Positions 22,221 to 33,488 of a stretch of DNA of 64,000 bases are shown here, in pieces. The stretch is from Tricholoma matsutake (taxonomy: Eukaryota > Basidiomycota > Agaricomycetes > Agaricales > Tricholomataceae). The translations under genes were made by a program, and so were the position numbers. Under the pieces are notes generated by a model. It was given only the letters and a program-made list of their open reading frames with translations. It searched no databases and was not told the DNA's origin. The stretch covers positions 18,608,337 through 18,672,336 of the forward strand of contig AP026538.1 in assembly GCA_026075535.2 (NCBI GenBank), in the 5' to 3' direction. Each line of letters begins with the position of its first letter. Within the stretch, counting starts at the first letter, position 1.

Positions 22221-23008
22221 GTGTCATTTATTTTATTACTTAGTATTAAGGACTCCTGGTTCAATCCTACTGGATTCCTGGTCCGTCCTCCTGGATTCCT
22301 CATAGTCCAAGTCCTGGGGAATTCCTGGAATGTACCAGGAAGAGCCCAATTTACCAGGATTATACCAGGAATCCACCAGGAATCCTACTGGAAGAGAAAC
22401 TGCCAGGAATAACCCATTTGGTGGACAATGGCTGTTGAAGCAGGGACTACCAGGAATACGTGGGGCAGTGTAAAGAGCTCGAATCTGTCAAGATTTGACT
22501 GAGATTTGGCCAAAACAAAAGTGCAGTGTATTAGTTTGCAGTTTGCAGTTGCAGTTTGCAGTATGTAGTTACAACTTGTCAGGGCTGTTAAATGAATAAA
22601 ATATACAATGTACAGATGTTCATGTGTGTTGTTTTGATGTCATGGATGATGTCTAACTGTACCCCACATTTTGTTGCACAAGTTATAAGCAGTACAATCA
22701 ATGTTATGCTGATTACAAAAATATAATGGTATCAAAATGTATTTGGTCATATCTTTCTCAGTTCTTGACCATTTTGGATGAACCAAGGGCCGAATTCAAG
22801 ATAATAAGCAGGGCAATTATGTGAGATAGCTCACGTAATTAATAACCGGTCTTTTTGCGGTTAATGATGTTTTTCAAATTTGAAAGACCTTAACCTTAAC
22901 TGCTAAAGACCAACCCTTAACTGTAACCACTGGTCCAGTTAATATCTGTCTGGTTAGGTTTGGTTAACAGTCTTTTTTTGGTCCTATAGACTGGACCTTT
23001 AAACACTA

Positions 23009-23614
23009 GGCACCACACTCTGGGCACTCATCAAGCTTTGCCAAAGGACCTGTGTATGCTATACAGCTATTTTTGCACATATCATCCACTATAGGCATGA
23101 CACCAGTGATTTCAGCAATACAATGTTTCATCTGATCATATGATGGTATCTCATCATCAGGGTGATGCCAAAGAATAGCATCTTGAGATGAGGTGTAGGT
23201 GTCCTAAGAAGACTTGATGCTTGTGAGGAATAAGTCCAGCCCCAGATGGAAATCAGGATTGGTGACATCAGCATGTGATGTTGGTGGATTCTGCAAGCAA
23301 TGAAGACAATCTGGGTCTAGTCAGTTATGCTCATCATTGAGGGATGCATGCTCCAGTGCTTTGATGAATTCCATTGACAACTTGAGATCCTTCTGACATG
23401 CAAGATCGGAGAGCTCAATGAGATCAAAGGCTGGAGGGGGTACTTGCTGCTCTAAGTCCAGACATCCAGCATCACTGACAGGTTGGTCAGTGGTATGAAG
23501 TCCATCGATTCCTGTTTCACTCATACCACAATTATTATGGACATTTGTTATATGGTCTTCATCCATGTCTTGGGTGGGCATAATGGTATTCTTGTCTGCC
23601 AAGATGTCACTCAT
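23009..23614 (-). pseudogene. TNP2-type transposase, N-terminal piece
   Basis: Minus strand from about 23614: MSDILADKNTIMPTQDMDE, an acidic region, PPPAFDLIELSDLACQKDL (about 23400-23450), HPDDEIPSYDQMKHCIAE, VDDMCKNSCIAYTGPLAKL and CPECGA. The last two form the Cys-rich knuckle that precedes the TNP2 core in this family. Stops and frame changes occur near 23200-23320. The true start may lie farther upstream. Confidence 0.8.
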
Positions 23615-23619
23615 AAAGT

Positions 23620-24640
23620 CCTAGTTAATCCATACTGGCAACTTACTGTTTGTATGTTGGCATTTGTTGACTTGGCCTCTGTGCTCATCATTTCCACTGG
23701 TATTCCACCAACTGCTCCACAATCAAAGATGTCTGAAGTCTCAGGAATTGACCAGAGTAAGCATCAGTGTACCACTAACAAAGTCAAATTGAATATGACA
23801 TACCATTGCTGGTGTCACAAAATTTGCTGCATTTGGTACTAAGCTTTCCCGTGGCAGGCATGCTCCAGTAGACAGTCCAGAACCTCCCTCCTGTGATGTT
23901 TGAACATTTTAAACAGTAGCAGAATTTCTGAAGCATGACAATCTCTTCTCAAGGTCAGCATTGCGACAAGGAGCATGTCTAAGATGTGTGGAGCGAGAGA
24001 CTTGGGTTTGTCAACCTTTGCAAAACTGAGAGCAGTCACAGAAGTATTGTTTGCTAGGAATATTAGTGGCAGGTAGCATCGTAGTACAGATAGAAAAGGA
24101 ACTTCGGAACTGCCAATATGTCTGAGATCAAATTCTATCAATTCAGACTGCTAGTCAATGTCAACAGAGAATGTAAGTATCAGATATTGTTATAGTACAC
24201 AAAAGTCATATAGGATGGTCCAAATCCAAATTTGCAGTAGATGGGCATGCTAGTTGGTAGCTAACATTAGAGGTATTGATATATTGATAATCAATAGTGA
24301 CATTGGAGGCAGTGAAGCAGAAGTGGACACACAGAGGATCCACATTTTGTAGTGGCAAAGGCTAGCTTATTGTGGAGAAACAGAAATGGAAATTTATGAT
24401 TACTGATATCAACAGGAAGGCAGAATGAGCAGGCTCAGGTGTATGTCCAGTCAAAAGTACCAGTAGAGGCACCTGCAATGTTGTTTCCAGTCGTGTTGCC
24501 CCTGCCACATCAACATCCTAGCCCTATCCTAACCTTCCCCAGCATCCAGTGTTACCATCTACATCCCAACATCCTTCTCAAACCTTCCTTGGCATCTAGG
24601 CAACTACTGGCCATTGATCGTCAGTTGTGGCATTTGCAGT
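23620..24640. other. no recognised gene
   Basis: Minus-strand ORF remnants (for example 23839-24141, with DFDLRHIG and SLAPHILDMLL-like text) could be 5' exons of the TNP2 gene or another decayed gene. Nothing assignable. Confidence 0.3.
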
Positions 24641-26780
24641 AAGATGGTCAGTTGCACCATTCACAGTGAGATTTTTGGTTGCATGATGGATTCCATATCA
24701 TTCAAGGTAGCCTTCTTGGTTGCATGCAAGAACTCTTGTTGCAGAACCTTGCAATAAAGGTTCTGTCCTGGCTTGAAGGGTTGAAATATCTGATGGTCGG
24801 GGTGCAAAGAAGCAAGGACCAACACGGGCCTAGTAGAGAAGACTGACAAGAGGCTAATAGATAGGACCGATGGTGAGAGGGTGTGGTGGGGTTTCTGATG
24901 ATGGTTTGTAAATAGTGTTTAAGGGTCCGGTTCGGTCCAGTTTTTTGACCCCAAGGGGGTCAACCGTGGACCAGAACCAGTCCAAACTGACACCCAAAGT
25001 TGCAAGACCGCAACTGAACCAAATAGGACCAGTCCTATTTGGTTCGGTTGACCCCAAAAGACTGGTTTTAACCAGTCTTCAGGCTATTTTTACGAGTCTA
25101 ACTAAATTATAATATATAGTAGATAAAACTAATTATATTTACACCTGTGAGCAGTTGCTCGCAGCGGTGTTGCTAAAAGACTGAAAGAAAAAGAAAAAGG
25201 ACAAGATAATAAAAAAATTGCCCCACCGTCTCGCATTTGTATCAAGGGTGGGGGGTTGAGAGTGGGGTGTTGTACATCATCCCTGTGTTGTCATTTGTCA
25301 TCCTCACATTGTCGTCCCCGCATTGTCATTAGTCGTTCCCACGTTGTCATTAGTTGTTCCCGCATTGTCCTTAGTCGTCCCCGCATTGTCATCCCTGTGT
25401 TGTCGTCTGTTGTCCCATCCCTGTCATTTGTCATCTCCTCCCCGCCGCGTGTTGCCACCTCCCCTGTTCTCATTGTCATCCATTTTCCACTCCCTGTTGT
25501 TTGTCAGCCCCTCCCTGCATGCATTGTTGTTCGTCATCACCACCTCCATTACCCCCTACGAGCAGTGGCTTGTAGGCGGGTTGGTGGTGCTGTGACATGG
25601 CAGCGGCCGTCATCCCTGGCTGCCGTTGCTGTTGCTGTCTGGAAGTGGCAGTACCTGTTGCCACCCTGCGATCAGAGGCTTGCAGCAGTAACATAGGGCA
25701 TGGGTAGTGTATGGCGAGGGCCCAGGTGTGTTGTGTGGTGGCTAGGCGACATCATTAGCAAAAGAAATAAGATTAAACAAAAAAAAAAACATACTCAACA
25801 GCCCAAACGATGACTAGCATCATTTGGGCTGTCTGCAGCAGACCCCCCTGATTCATCCTCGTTGTCCCCCCTGATTTGTTGTCCTCATCATCCCCGCTAT
25901 TCATCATCGGCAATTGTCATCATCCAGGAAAGGGCCCATTGCCACCCTGCGAGCAGAGGCTTGCAGCGGCAGCGCTGGGCTTGTGTGTGTCGTTTGGTGG
26001 GTGGGCAGCATTGTTATCAAGATGCAAAAACCTAATAATGAAGAAAAACAAGTAGTTAGTAAAAGAAAGAAGAAGTGAACTTTAAAAACATACCCTAGGG
26101 GGCCCAAATGATGCTAGTTCATCATTTGGGCCTCCTGATTTGTGTTCATTGGTTTGCGTGGTCGTAGTTGCAGACCAGGGTGGTGACGCGGTGTTGTTGA
26201 TGTTGTTGTTCTGGTCATTGTTTTTGCGAGCACAAATGTGACCACATGGTCTGTGCGCAGCCACAGGGTATATAAGTACCCACTCAAATGACTCCTTTTA
26301 TGCTGGCTTGTCCCACTCTATGTAAATATAACCTAAATAGTAATAGTAGTATTTATATTTTGGTCTTTTAGATACTTATTTCTGTATTTGATACTGAACT
26401 TATGCTATATATCTAGTAGTAGTATAAACATGGCTAAAAGACCGGTTAAGACTGGTTAAGACTGGTCTTACATCAGTTTTTGTGAGTTTACAAAAGTGAT
26501 CAACCGACAACCAAACCAATCCCAATATGGGGTGAACCGAGACCGATGGTTCGGTCTCTTGCGGTTAAGTTTGGTTACAGTTTCAGTCTTTTTCTGGTCT
26601 TATAGACTGGACCCTTGAACACTATTTGTAAAGCCTGTAAGGCTGTGGCTGCTGTGGGTGTTGGGGGAGGCACTGATGGCACTGGTAATGGCTGCAAAGC
26701 AAGATTCTCAGTGGACTCTGATGGAGTATTGATACTATCAAGAGTAAGGTAAGCATATGTCCAATGTAGAGGCATGTTGA
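24640..26780 (-). pseudogene. unknown ORF split by hAT-type element 3
   Basis: A Pro/Ala-rich open frame starts at MPLHWTYAYLTLDSINTPSE (26775) and runs to the 8-bp duplication at 26625. Beyond the element (below 24905) the sequence continues, and one frame reads into RPVLVLASLHPDHQIFQPFK and FLHATKKATLNDMES before a stop at 24661. No domain recognised. The two sides may be read in different frames, so it is a decayed or multi-exon gene. Confidence 0.3.
24913..26624. mobile_element. hAT-type non-autonomous element 3, 1712 bp
   Basis: Perfect 8-bp duplication TTTGTAAA (24905-24912, 26625-26632). Ends TAGTGTTTAAGGGTCCGG and, reverse-complemented, TAGTGTTCAAGGGTCCAG. Subterminal regions are dense in ggaccagt/aaccggt motifs. 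The interior (25140-26280) is PTE-like: a GTGAGCAGTTGCTCGC hairpin, a TCGTCCCCGCATTGTC-type repeat block at 25290-25420, and two palindromes (near 25802-25830 and 26100-26130) beside minus-strand intron-like segments. Confidence 0.85.
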
Positions 26781-27350
26781 AGACAATTCAAAACTAAAAC
26801 TATAATGATGGTGTGGACTTACATTTAAAATTACAATTTATGGATGCATATGTGCATAGTTGTGCTGGATATCAATGAGACTCAAATTTCTTCAAAAGGC
26901 AGTTTAACAGAAAATGTTACAAAGCATAGAAGTTATAAATGTTCAATGTTGCATCAACACAAATCAATTGGGTAATCCAGAATCTCAAATTTAAATGACA
27001 CAAATCAATTCTGACTCAGCCAATCTTCCCATCTCATTCTTTCTTGGCATGGTCAGGTCCAATTTTCACTGGGATTAATTCCCTCCCCAGGTCAGTCTCC
27101 TACCCAGCCACAGTTCCAGGGTAGGGAGAAAGTGGTACGCAATGTTTAAGCAGTAGACAAAGTATTTTTAGATGAGTCGGCAACTTCCTTCAATTTCAAA
27201 CTCCTAACTCTTATTTTCTCCAACCCCTGCACAGCGGCTGGCACTTTACAACTGTAAACAACTCAGCCACATGCTGTCCATGACCACAAAATTTCTCCAA
27301 TTAGTAGATTCACTGCCAACAACTCTTATTCTATTAATAAACAAACTTTT
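26780..27350. other. no gene seen
   Basis: AT-rich sequence upstream of the RecQ remnant. It may contain that gene's 5' exons, but no start codon or domain is identifiable. Confidence 0.4.
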
Positions 27351-30270
27351 TTGCAAAGTCAGGTTGAGACTCGAGATGCCTCGCATTCAAGAGCCAACAC
27401 CAATTTCAACTTCCAGTCTATGCATCAACTCTGGACATCTGATCTGAGTGAAATTTGTGATCATGTGGAGTGTCTTTTGGGTCACCGCCCTTGTCTGTGG
27501 CAAATCTGGGTTGTGCAAGCCATTTTGAAGAATGACAAAGATGTAGCATCCATTGTGGCCACAGGCTCAGCCAAGACTCTAACATTCTGGATGCCATTGC
27601 TTTTCCAACCTGAAGGCATCCAAATTGTTGTCACTCCACTGAACATTCTGGGCAAGCAAAATGTCGATACTTTGGCCAAAGTCAGGATCAATGTGATTTC
27701 CATAATGACTGAAACTGCAACTTTGGCAACTTTCCAAGTGAGTTTGAAATACTTACTAAGAAGTTTCTTGATGGTTTTACAGGCAATTGTGGATGGGAAA
27801 CATTGTGCAATTGTCACCAACATTGAGACAATCTCAAAAGTCAGCAGAGGTTTCGAGAAACTCTGGCAAAATAAGGATTTCATGTCAAAGGTTATCAGTT
27901 TTGTATGGGATGAATCTCAGTGTGTCAGTAAGTGGGGAGATTTTTGGCCAGAATACAAGACTGTGGGCAATCTTCAACATCTCATCCCAAGGACTATTCC
28001 ATTCTTTATAATGTCAGCAATGCTCCCCCCTTGCATTCTCAATGATGTCATGACTATTCTTGGGATGCAGAGAGAGAATACATACATGTTCCTGTGCTCT
28101 AATGACCAGCCAAATGTCCACCTTGTTGTTCGCAAGATGAAGTATCCACTCAACAGCTATAAGGACCTTTCATTCCTCATTCCAGATGATTGGGATCCAT
28201 CCAAGCCTCTACCCTACAAATTTGTCATATTCTTTGACAGTATTTCAGACTCAATTGCCACAGCAAAGTACTTGCAGTCTCGATTACCCCTTTGCAAATG
28301 ACACAAGCTCAAGTGGTTCAATTCAGAGATGTCTCAGGAATTCTGAGATGAAGAATCTGATGCTTTCAAGGAAGGTTCAAATTGGGGGTTTGCATGCACT
28401 GAGTCATTTGGAATGGTGAGTTATCGTGAGGCCTAGAGTTATTTCCCCATTGACAAAGATCACACAGGGGGTTGACTTGCCTGACATATTGCTCATAATC
28501 CAATGGAAGGCATCCTGCAATATGTGCACTCTGTGGCAACACTTTGGGCGGGGAGTGCATGGTTTTGGCTTAGAGGCAATTGCATTGTTCTTGGTAGAAC
28601 CCATGTACTTCGATGAGACAAAAGAGCAGAAATCACAGAGAAAATCAAAGAAAGATGAGAAGGCAAAAAGGAAAGCGGAAGAAGATGCACTGGTGAAGGG
28701 TAAGTGCAAACAGAATGAAACCAATGGCTTGGACTACATGCAACAGAAACACAGACACAACTTGGCAAGCACCATGGTAGCAGGCAACATGCTGTCATGG
28801 TCAGACTCACACATGCTTGACCCTGACTGCTCTATGTCCACATCAGACTGTCCTGTGATGATTTCATCAGCACCCATTCAACCTTCACCAGACTGCCTTA
28901 CACCTGTGGAAACTCTCGCACATCTACAATTCAGACTACTCACTCATTCATTCTTTGTGCCAGCTCTGAGTATGGTACCTACAAGACCCACTATCACCAA
29001 CCAAACCACAAGCCACATTGTAATACCTTTTCTCTGCTCAGTCAACTTGAACTTGGGCAGCAATGCACAGGAAAGGGGAGAGCAGCAGCCTGAGGTGGAC
29101 ATGGAATTCTTGGATCCAGACAATTTGGACTCTGAAACTGAGTTAGATGTGAATCTGCTTGGAGCCACTGGTAACACATTTGATGAATGATGCACAGTCT
29201 ATGTAGTAGGTGCTAGCAAGTGGGTTTCAGAGAGTAGGGGGCACTGGTAGAAAGATGGGAATGAGCTTGAGCCAGCCAGGGATGACAACATGATCAATAC
29301 TGGATGTGCAAATGCTTGGTTTAAGTGCTTTTGCCAACCTTCAACTCTATATTTTGGCAACAACAAGATTGGTGAGTCACTTATGTTTTCTCTACCATTC
29401 AATGAGCTTACAGGGTTGGAATGCAGCATCGGACCATCATACAGGGTTGGAATGCAGCATCGGACCATCATGATTGTCAAGCTGATCTTCCAGATGGATG
29501 TCCACAGTGTATTACTGTCAAGCCGGTTGTCTGCTGCAAGCTCTGCTCCCCAACTTATTTCCAGAACTTTGCAGGGTCAACATGGACAAGACAAAAGCTA
29601 TGTCTTCTCGCTCTAGAATCAAAGATTACACTGCTGGAGCTGAGGACCTCAACCTATGTGATGCACTTCATGCCTTTTGACAACAGACTACACAGGCTTT
29701 TTTTGGCTCAGCTACTCTCAAGAACAATGGACCTGGGATATTCATGTCAAATGAAGTCCTACAGTGTATCATCGACTGTGCACACAAGTACAAGATTGAT
29801 CACCAGACAACCTTGTGAAGGAGACTCAATGGATTGGTGTTCACGATCATGCAGCTACTGTCATTCAGTTGATCAAAGCCCATCGCTTGAAACCTTCACC
29901 ACTGCCACTTCTTTCCTCTACACCTATTCATTCCCAGTCTCAGGTTGGTGACATTACTAACCAGGTCAACTCAGCAACCCCAAACTGCCAAAGTGTGAAG
30001 TTATGGAAGTGTTCAAAATGTGGGTCCCAAGACCATATATGTGGGTCCCCTGTTACTATTGATCATGAATGCCTGTTAAACCTAACTTGTTTGCAGCATC
30101 AAATCAAAACTGTCCTCACTTCAGCACAGGACAACTGCAAAGTTTCGTGGCTCCAACTCTCCCACCTTTATGCAAGGAGGATACTAACCCAACCTTGGCA
30201 ACTCATTTGGTGCTGCCATCAACCACTTCAGCATATGATGTTGTTCTGCCTATTTACTTCTACCGATTAG
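27351..30270 (+). pseudogene. RecQ-like DNA helicase, TE-associated fungal type, decayed
   Basis: Resembles the RecQ-family helicases that are repetitive in Agaricomycete genomes. Helicase core 27420-28620: motif I reads ATGSAKTLTFWMPLL (Gly of GSGKT replaced by Ala), then VVTPLNILGKQN (Ia), WDESQC (motif II, normally DEAHC), FFIMSAMLPP (III), CNMCTLWQHFGRGVHG (motif VI) and FLVEPMYFDETKEQ. A 45-bp intron with GTGAGT...TTTTACAG ends lies near 27737-27781. The basic linker and distal blocks (PGIFMSNEVLQCIIDCAH, then WKCSKCG-x4-C near 30005) match the long C-terminal extension of these proteins. TGA codons at 28299-28301 and 28344-28346 occupy Arg positions, and frames shift repeatedly after 29190. 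No ATG start was found before about 27420. Confidence 0.85.
29410..29471 (+). repeat. 31-bp perfect tandem duplication
   Basis: The 31-bp unit beginning ACAGGGTTGGAATGCAGC occurs twice in succession, inside the RecQ remnant. A length of 31 shifts the frame. Confidence 0.9.
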
Positions 30271-30330
30271 TCATGTATAAAATTTATGTACAACAGTATG
30301 AATATTGCCTGCATGAATTTAGCCTGCCTT

Positions 30331-31554
30331 AATTTTTATGATCCTATTTTTGGAACACCTGAAACCTGCTCCCTGGTGCATAGCTCAGCATCTATGGGCT
30401 GTATCTAGCTCGAGGGAACCTCATATAATACCATATTATGCACTATTTTTAATGCTACATGAAGTGCTATTGGCCTTGGGTGAGTGACTGTACCATATCT
30501 CAATGCATTTAGTCTCTACCACTCTTTTATAGAATAATGAACCATTTAAAGGTGTCAAATTTACTTCTACTACATCAGTATGGCTGTATATAAGTCCACT
30601 AGTGAGTCCCATGAGAATGGAGTAACATGAGTTGGTGAAGATGTTACTTTTCAGGACAAAATATTGACTATATGGATCACATGTAGGCTATAAATTGAGG
30701 GTAATGTGCTAGTACAACTACCTGGAACAAAATTTGGATGATAGGAATGGTGTGTGATCTATGGTGAGCAAAGTTGATGGGGAGCTCATGCTCTGGTGAG
30801 CCAGGACCTTCCCCCCTGCTATCCCCTTTTCTGCCCTTCATTCTACTTTACAACTAGGCCTAAGAATTGAAGAAAGCGAACCCTTTGGGCCCACAGATCT
30901 TACAGGGTAAGTCTATCTCCTCCTGAGTACATATCCTCTTTTCTGTCTATACTGACAACTGTACAGCCTTCAGGGGCTCTATCAGGTCATTAATTAGGAC
31001 CATTATACTCTCTTTCAATGTGCATTTTATCAGGGAAAGGCCTAGGGATGCATCTATTTCAGCTGTAGAAGGTGTACAAGCCCAGTAGATGGCACCTCCT
31101 CCCCTCATTCTGTCACTTCTTCACATTTCACCCCTTCCCATCTTATGCAGCACCCGCCCCATTCATGTAATAGTTATAGATATGAAATATATAGCATACA
31201 CATGCATTACAGACCCCCTCAATGAATAGAAGAGAACCCCCCCTCCCTCCTCTCCACCAGGGAGAGTGCTTGTTATGGGCTAAATATAGTTGTAATAGCA
31301 GAAACAACTGTTTATCGACACTATATATACATACATAAGAGTTATCTACAAAAAAATGAAGGGAAAGGGTCAGGAATGAGTGGACAGGCATGCTCATCAT
31401 TGGGGATGATGAGCACAATGGTAGCCAAAGCTGTGGTGCACATTGATCAACCATGGGAGATGGTGATCAGACAGTGATCAGGGTGGGAACAGTGGTGGGA
31501 AGCTGTCCTGCACATCCCCAGACCTATGCTTAACTGAGCATAGTGTGTATGCTT
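30331..31554. other. no gene seen
   Basis: Open frames such as 31143-31454 (minus) lack any recognisable domain. No repeat ends were identified. Confidence 0.4.
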
Positions 31555-31586
31555 ACCACAACCACAACCACAACCACAACTAAAAC
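31555..31586. repeat. CCACAA microsatellite
   Basis: Four to five tandem copies of a CCACAA-type hexamer. Confidence 0.85.
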
Positions 31587-32525
31587 CACACTTTCCATCT
31601 CGGTTTCCTTCATCTATCTGTCATCTTTTACTCCCTCATTTCAACCTATCTCTTCAATTCCATCACTGGCTGGCTTTTCTGCTCACTTCACATAAAATAT
31701 CATACCAGATTGGTGAATACAGATCAGGAGCACAGATCGGCATCACCAGCTTCGCACTCTCTGAGTGGAGCAGCCTGTCCTCAACTGGCCTTGACTCCAC
31801 TCTCAAAAGGCTCCAGTGGACTAGCCCTGTCTCTGCACACGTCTGCAGGCGCCTCCCAGCCCAGGGCATACTTATGCCAGCCCTCAATGTTGTCTCACCG
31901 TTTGGTTTCACTCGTGACTGGTTGACTTTTTGGTTATGTTCAGTGTAAACATGGGTTCCAAGGGTAAGGAGAGTTTAGGCCTCTGAGCTTTCTTGAGGGG
32001 TACACCCGCCTTTCAGCACTGAGCTCCGCTCACCCTATATCACTCTGATCATTGTGCCATTTGTGGCTCGGTGCTAGAGTTCTAGCTGAGGCCTTGGTGT
32101 GAACAGTTTGGCATAATAGGAGATTTCTCCTGTACTGCTTTACTCTTGACTTCCATGTCACTCTGCAGTACAGATGAGCACTTCATGCATCTTTCCAGTT
32201 TTGATCTTACTTTCTCAAGATAGTTGTTATTATTGGCTTCAGGAGCTCTAGCTCTGCCATCAATCTATAGCAACTATCTTACATTGTAAGATCTTTTCTG
32301 ATTCCATTTCTATCTTGATAATCTTATCATCATCCTCACTTTCCAGGATTCAACTGTGATCTTCTAGCTTCCCTACCATTTCCAGTTGAATCTTCATAGT
32401 GAGCTTCTCATCTTCTCATTGCCTTCATTATATTTATCATGAGCAACATATCATAGAACTCTTCACATGGCTCAGCTTCTTTTTTCATTGTATCTCTGCT
32501 CACTTCACTCGCCATCTTACTCTCA
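31587..32525. other. no gene seen; upstream of retroelement
   Basis: Probably 5' untranslated or terminal sequence of the retroelement whose gag-like ORF starts at 32526. No terminal repeat could be matched to a partner. Confidence 0.35.
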
Positions 32526-32836
32526 ATGTCTGATGCTGGAGATTTGTATGAACATCCTATTCCTGCCATTCCAGTCAATTTGCCTGCACCTTCAGATGTC
32601 ATCAATCTTCTTGGAGCACTTGAAAATCTACCTACAGCCCCCAATGAGGCTGAGCTCATTCAGATCCAGACTGAGATCTGTCAGTGCCTTGTCAAGGATG
32701 CAGTCTCAGGTCACACTTCAGTCGATGCCTTCCTTGATTTCCTCAATGAAACAGGGGTCTCTCCTGAAGAAGTGCAAGACTATGTGGAACAAGTGTTGCA
32801 GCATCGCAGTCAGCAAGGAGCCCCAGGTCCTCCTCC

Positions 32837-33488
32837 TGTTATGATTTGTTATACGGACCCGCAAGACCGGGCACTTCATTTTTCTTGTTCGATTCGACTC
32901 ACTTCCGACGGGAGATGCTTTGACGCATGGTGACTCCATGCACCCGAACCCACTCCCATGCATGCTGCGATACGACAGCCCTTTGACATGAGGTCTGTGA
33001 TGTCGGACACTCACGATTGACATGCTGCACCGCAGCACTCCATAACATCGGACACCTCATGCAAGGCATGAGGCCTGTCTTTTCTATTGTTCTTTCTATT
33101 TATACTTGATAATGATCCTACACTCCGATTGGACAACAGATATCTTCGAACCGTATATAAGCTGTAGTAATACTGTCTGTATTCCTCAGCTTGACCTAAT
33201 TCAATCAATGGTCTTAGACTCAACCAGAACACTCGACAGCTTAGGAAGCCCCAGCTGTGATAACTCGAACTCGACAGTTGGAAAGCCTCCAACTGTGATA
33301 CACAAACTGACGGTCTACTCAGAAAGCCTCTGAGTACGGATAGCCGTGACAACTTGAGGAAGTACCCAAGTCAAGGCAGGAAGCCTGATACACTAGGAAA
33401 GTCTCCTAGTGCGATACGAGACAGTTGGAAAGCCTCCAACTGTAACATACGAAGCCAAGGCTGAGTTAAAAGACCTATAGTCTTAACA
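32837..33488 (+). mobile_element. solo LTR, family A, 652 bp, with 5-bp target duplication
   Basis: Starts TGTTATGATTTG, ends TCTTAACA, and is flanked by CCTCC at 32832-32836 and 33489-33493. Removing it with one CCTCC restores a continuous poly-Pro-containing frame in the host gag-like ORF. It is related to 1-530. Confidence 0.93.

Larger units (their letters stand above)
19371..22480. mobile_element. PTE copy C, 3110 bp with a nested LTR
   Basis: Ends TTGAACTTTACACTCC and, reverse-complemented, GAGCTCTTTACACTGC. Flanks AAATCTGT (19363-19370) and GAATCTGT (22481-22488) match at seven of eight bases. The internal order is reversed relative to copies A and B: hairpin/A-run array at 19780-20000, GAGCA-type hairpins to 20470, then four modules with intron-like segments on the minus strand (about 20516-21190) and a GGGCCCAAACGATGC-type palindrome near 21187-21222. 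A family-B LTR (21518-22200) is inserted in its right tRNA-like sequence. Confidence 0.82.
17007..23008. mobile_element. hAT-type non-autonomous element 2 (hosts PTE-B and PTE-C)
   Basis: Right end, reverse-complemented, is TAGTGTTTAAAGGTCCAGTC; the left end is the decayed equivalent TAGTTTTTTAAGGTTAGG. The remaining body (17007-17059, 19117-19370, 22481-23008) carries the same aagaccggt/ggttaatg motifs as elements 1 and 3. The 8-bp duplication is not intact: GTGGTGCC (minus strand) is kept upstream of the right end, but only its last bases survive at the left. It lies exactly between the CPECGA and PLTKKGE codons of the TNP2 gene. Confidence 0.65.

Noticed and set aside
25256..25696. 146-aa ORF in hAT-type element 3
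   Set aside because: Translation of an imperfect repeat (TCGTCCCCGCATTGTC-like); not maintained as a protein.
31143..31454. Minus-strand ORF of 103 aa
   Set aside because: No domain, no supporting splice context, and composition of random AT/GC mix.
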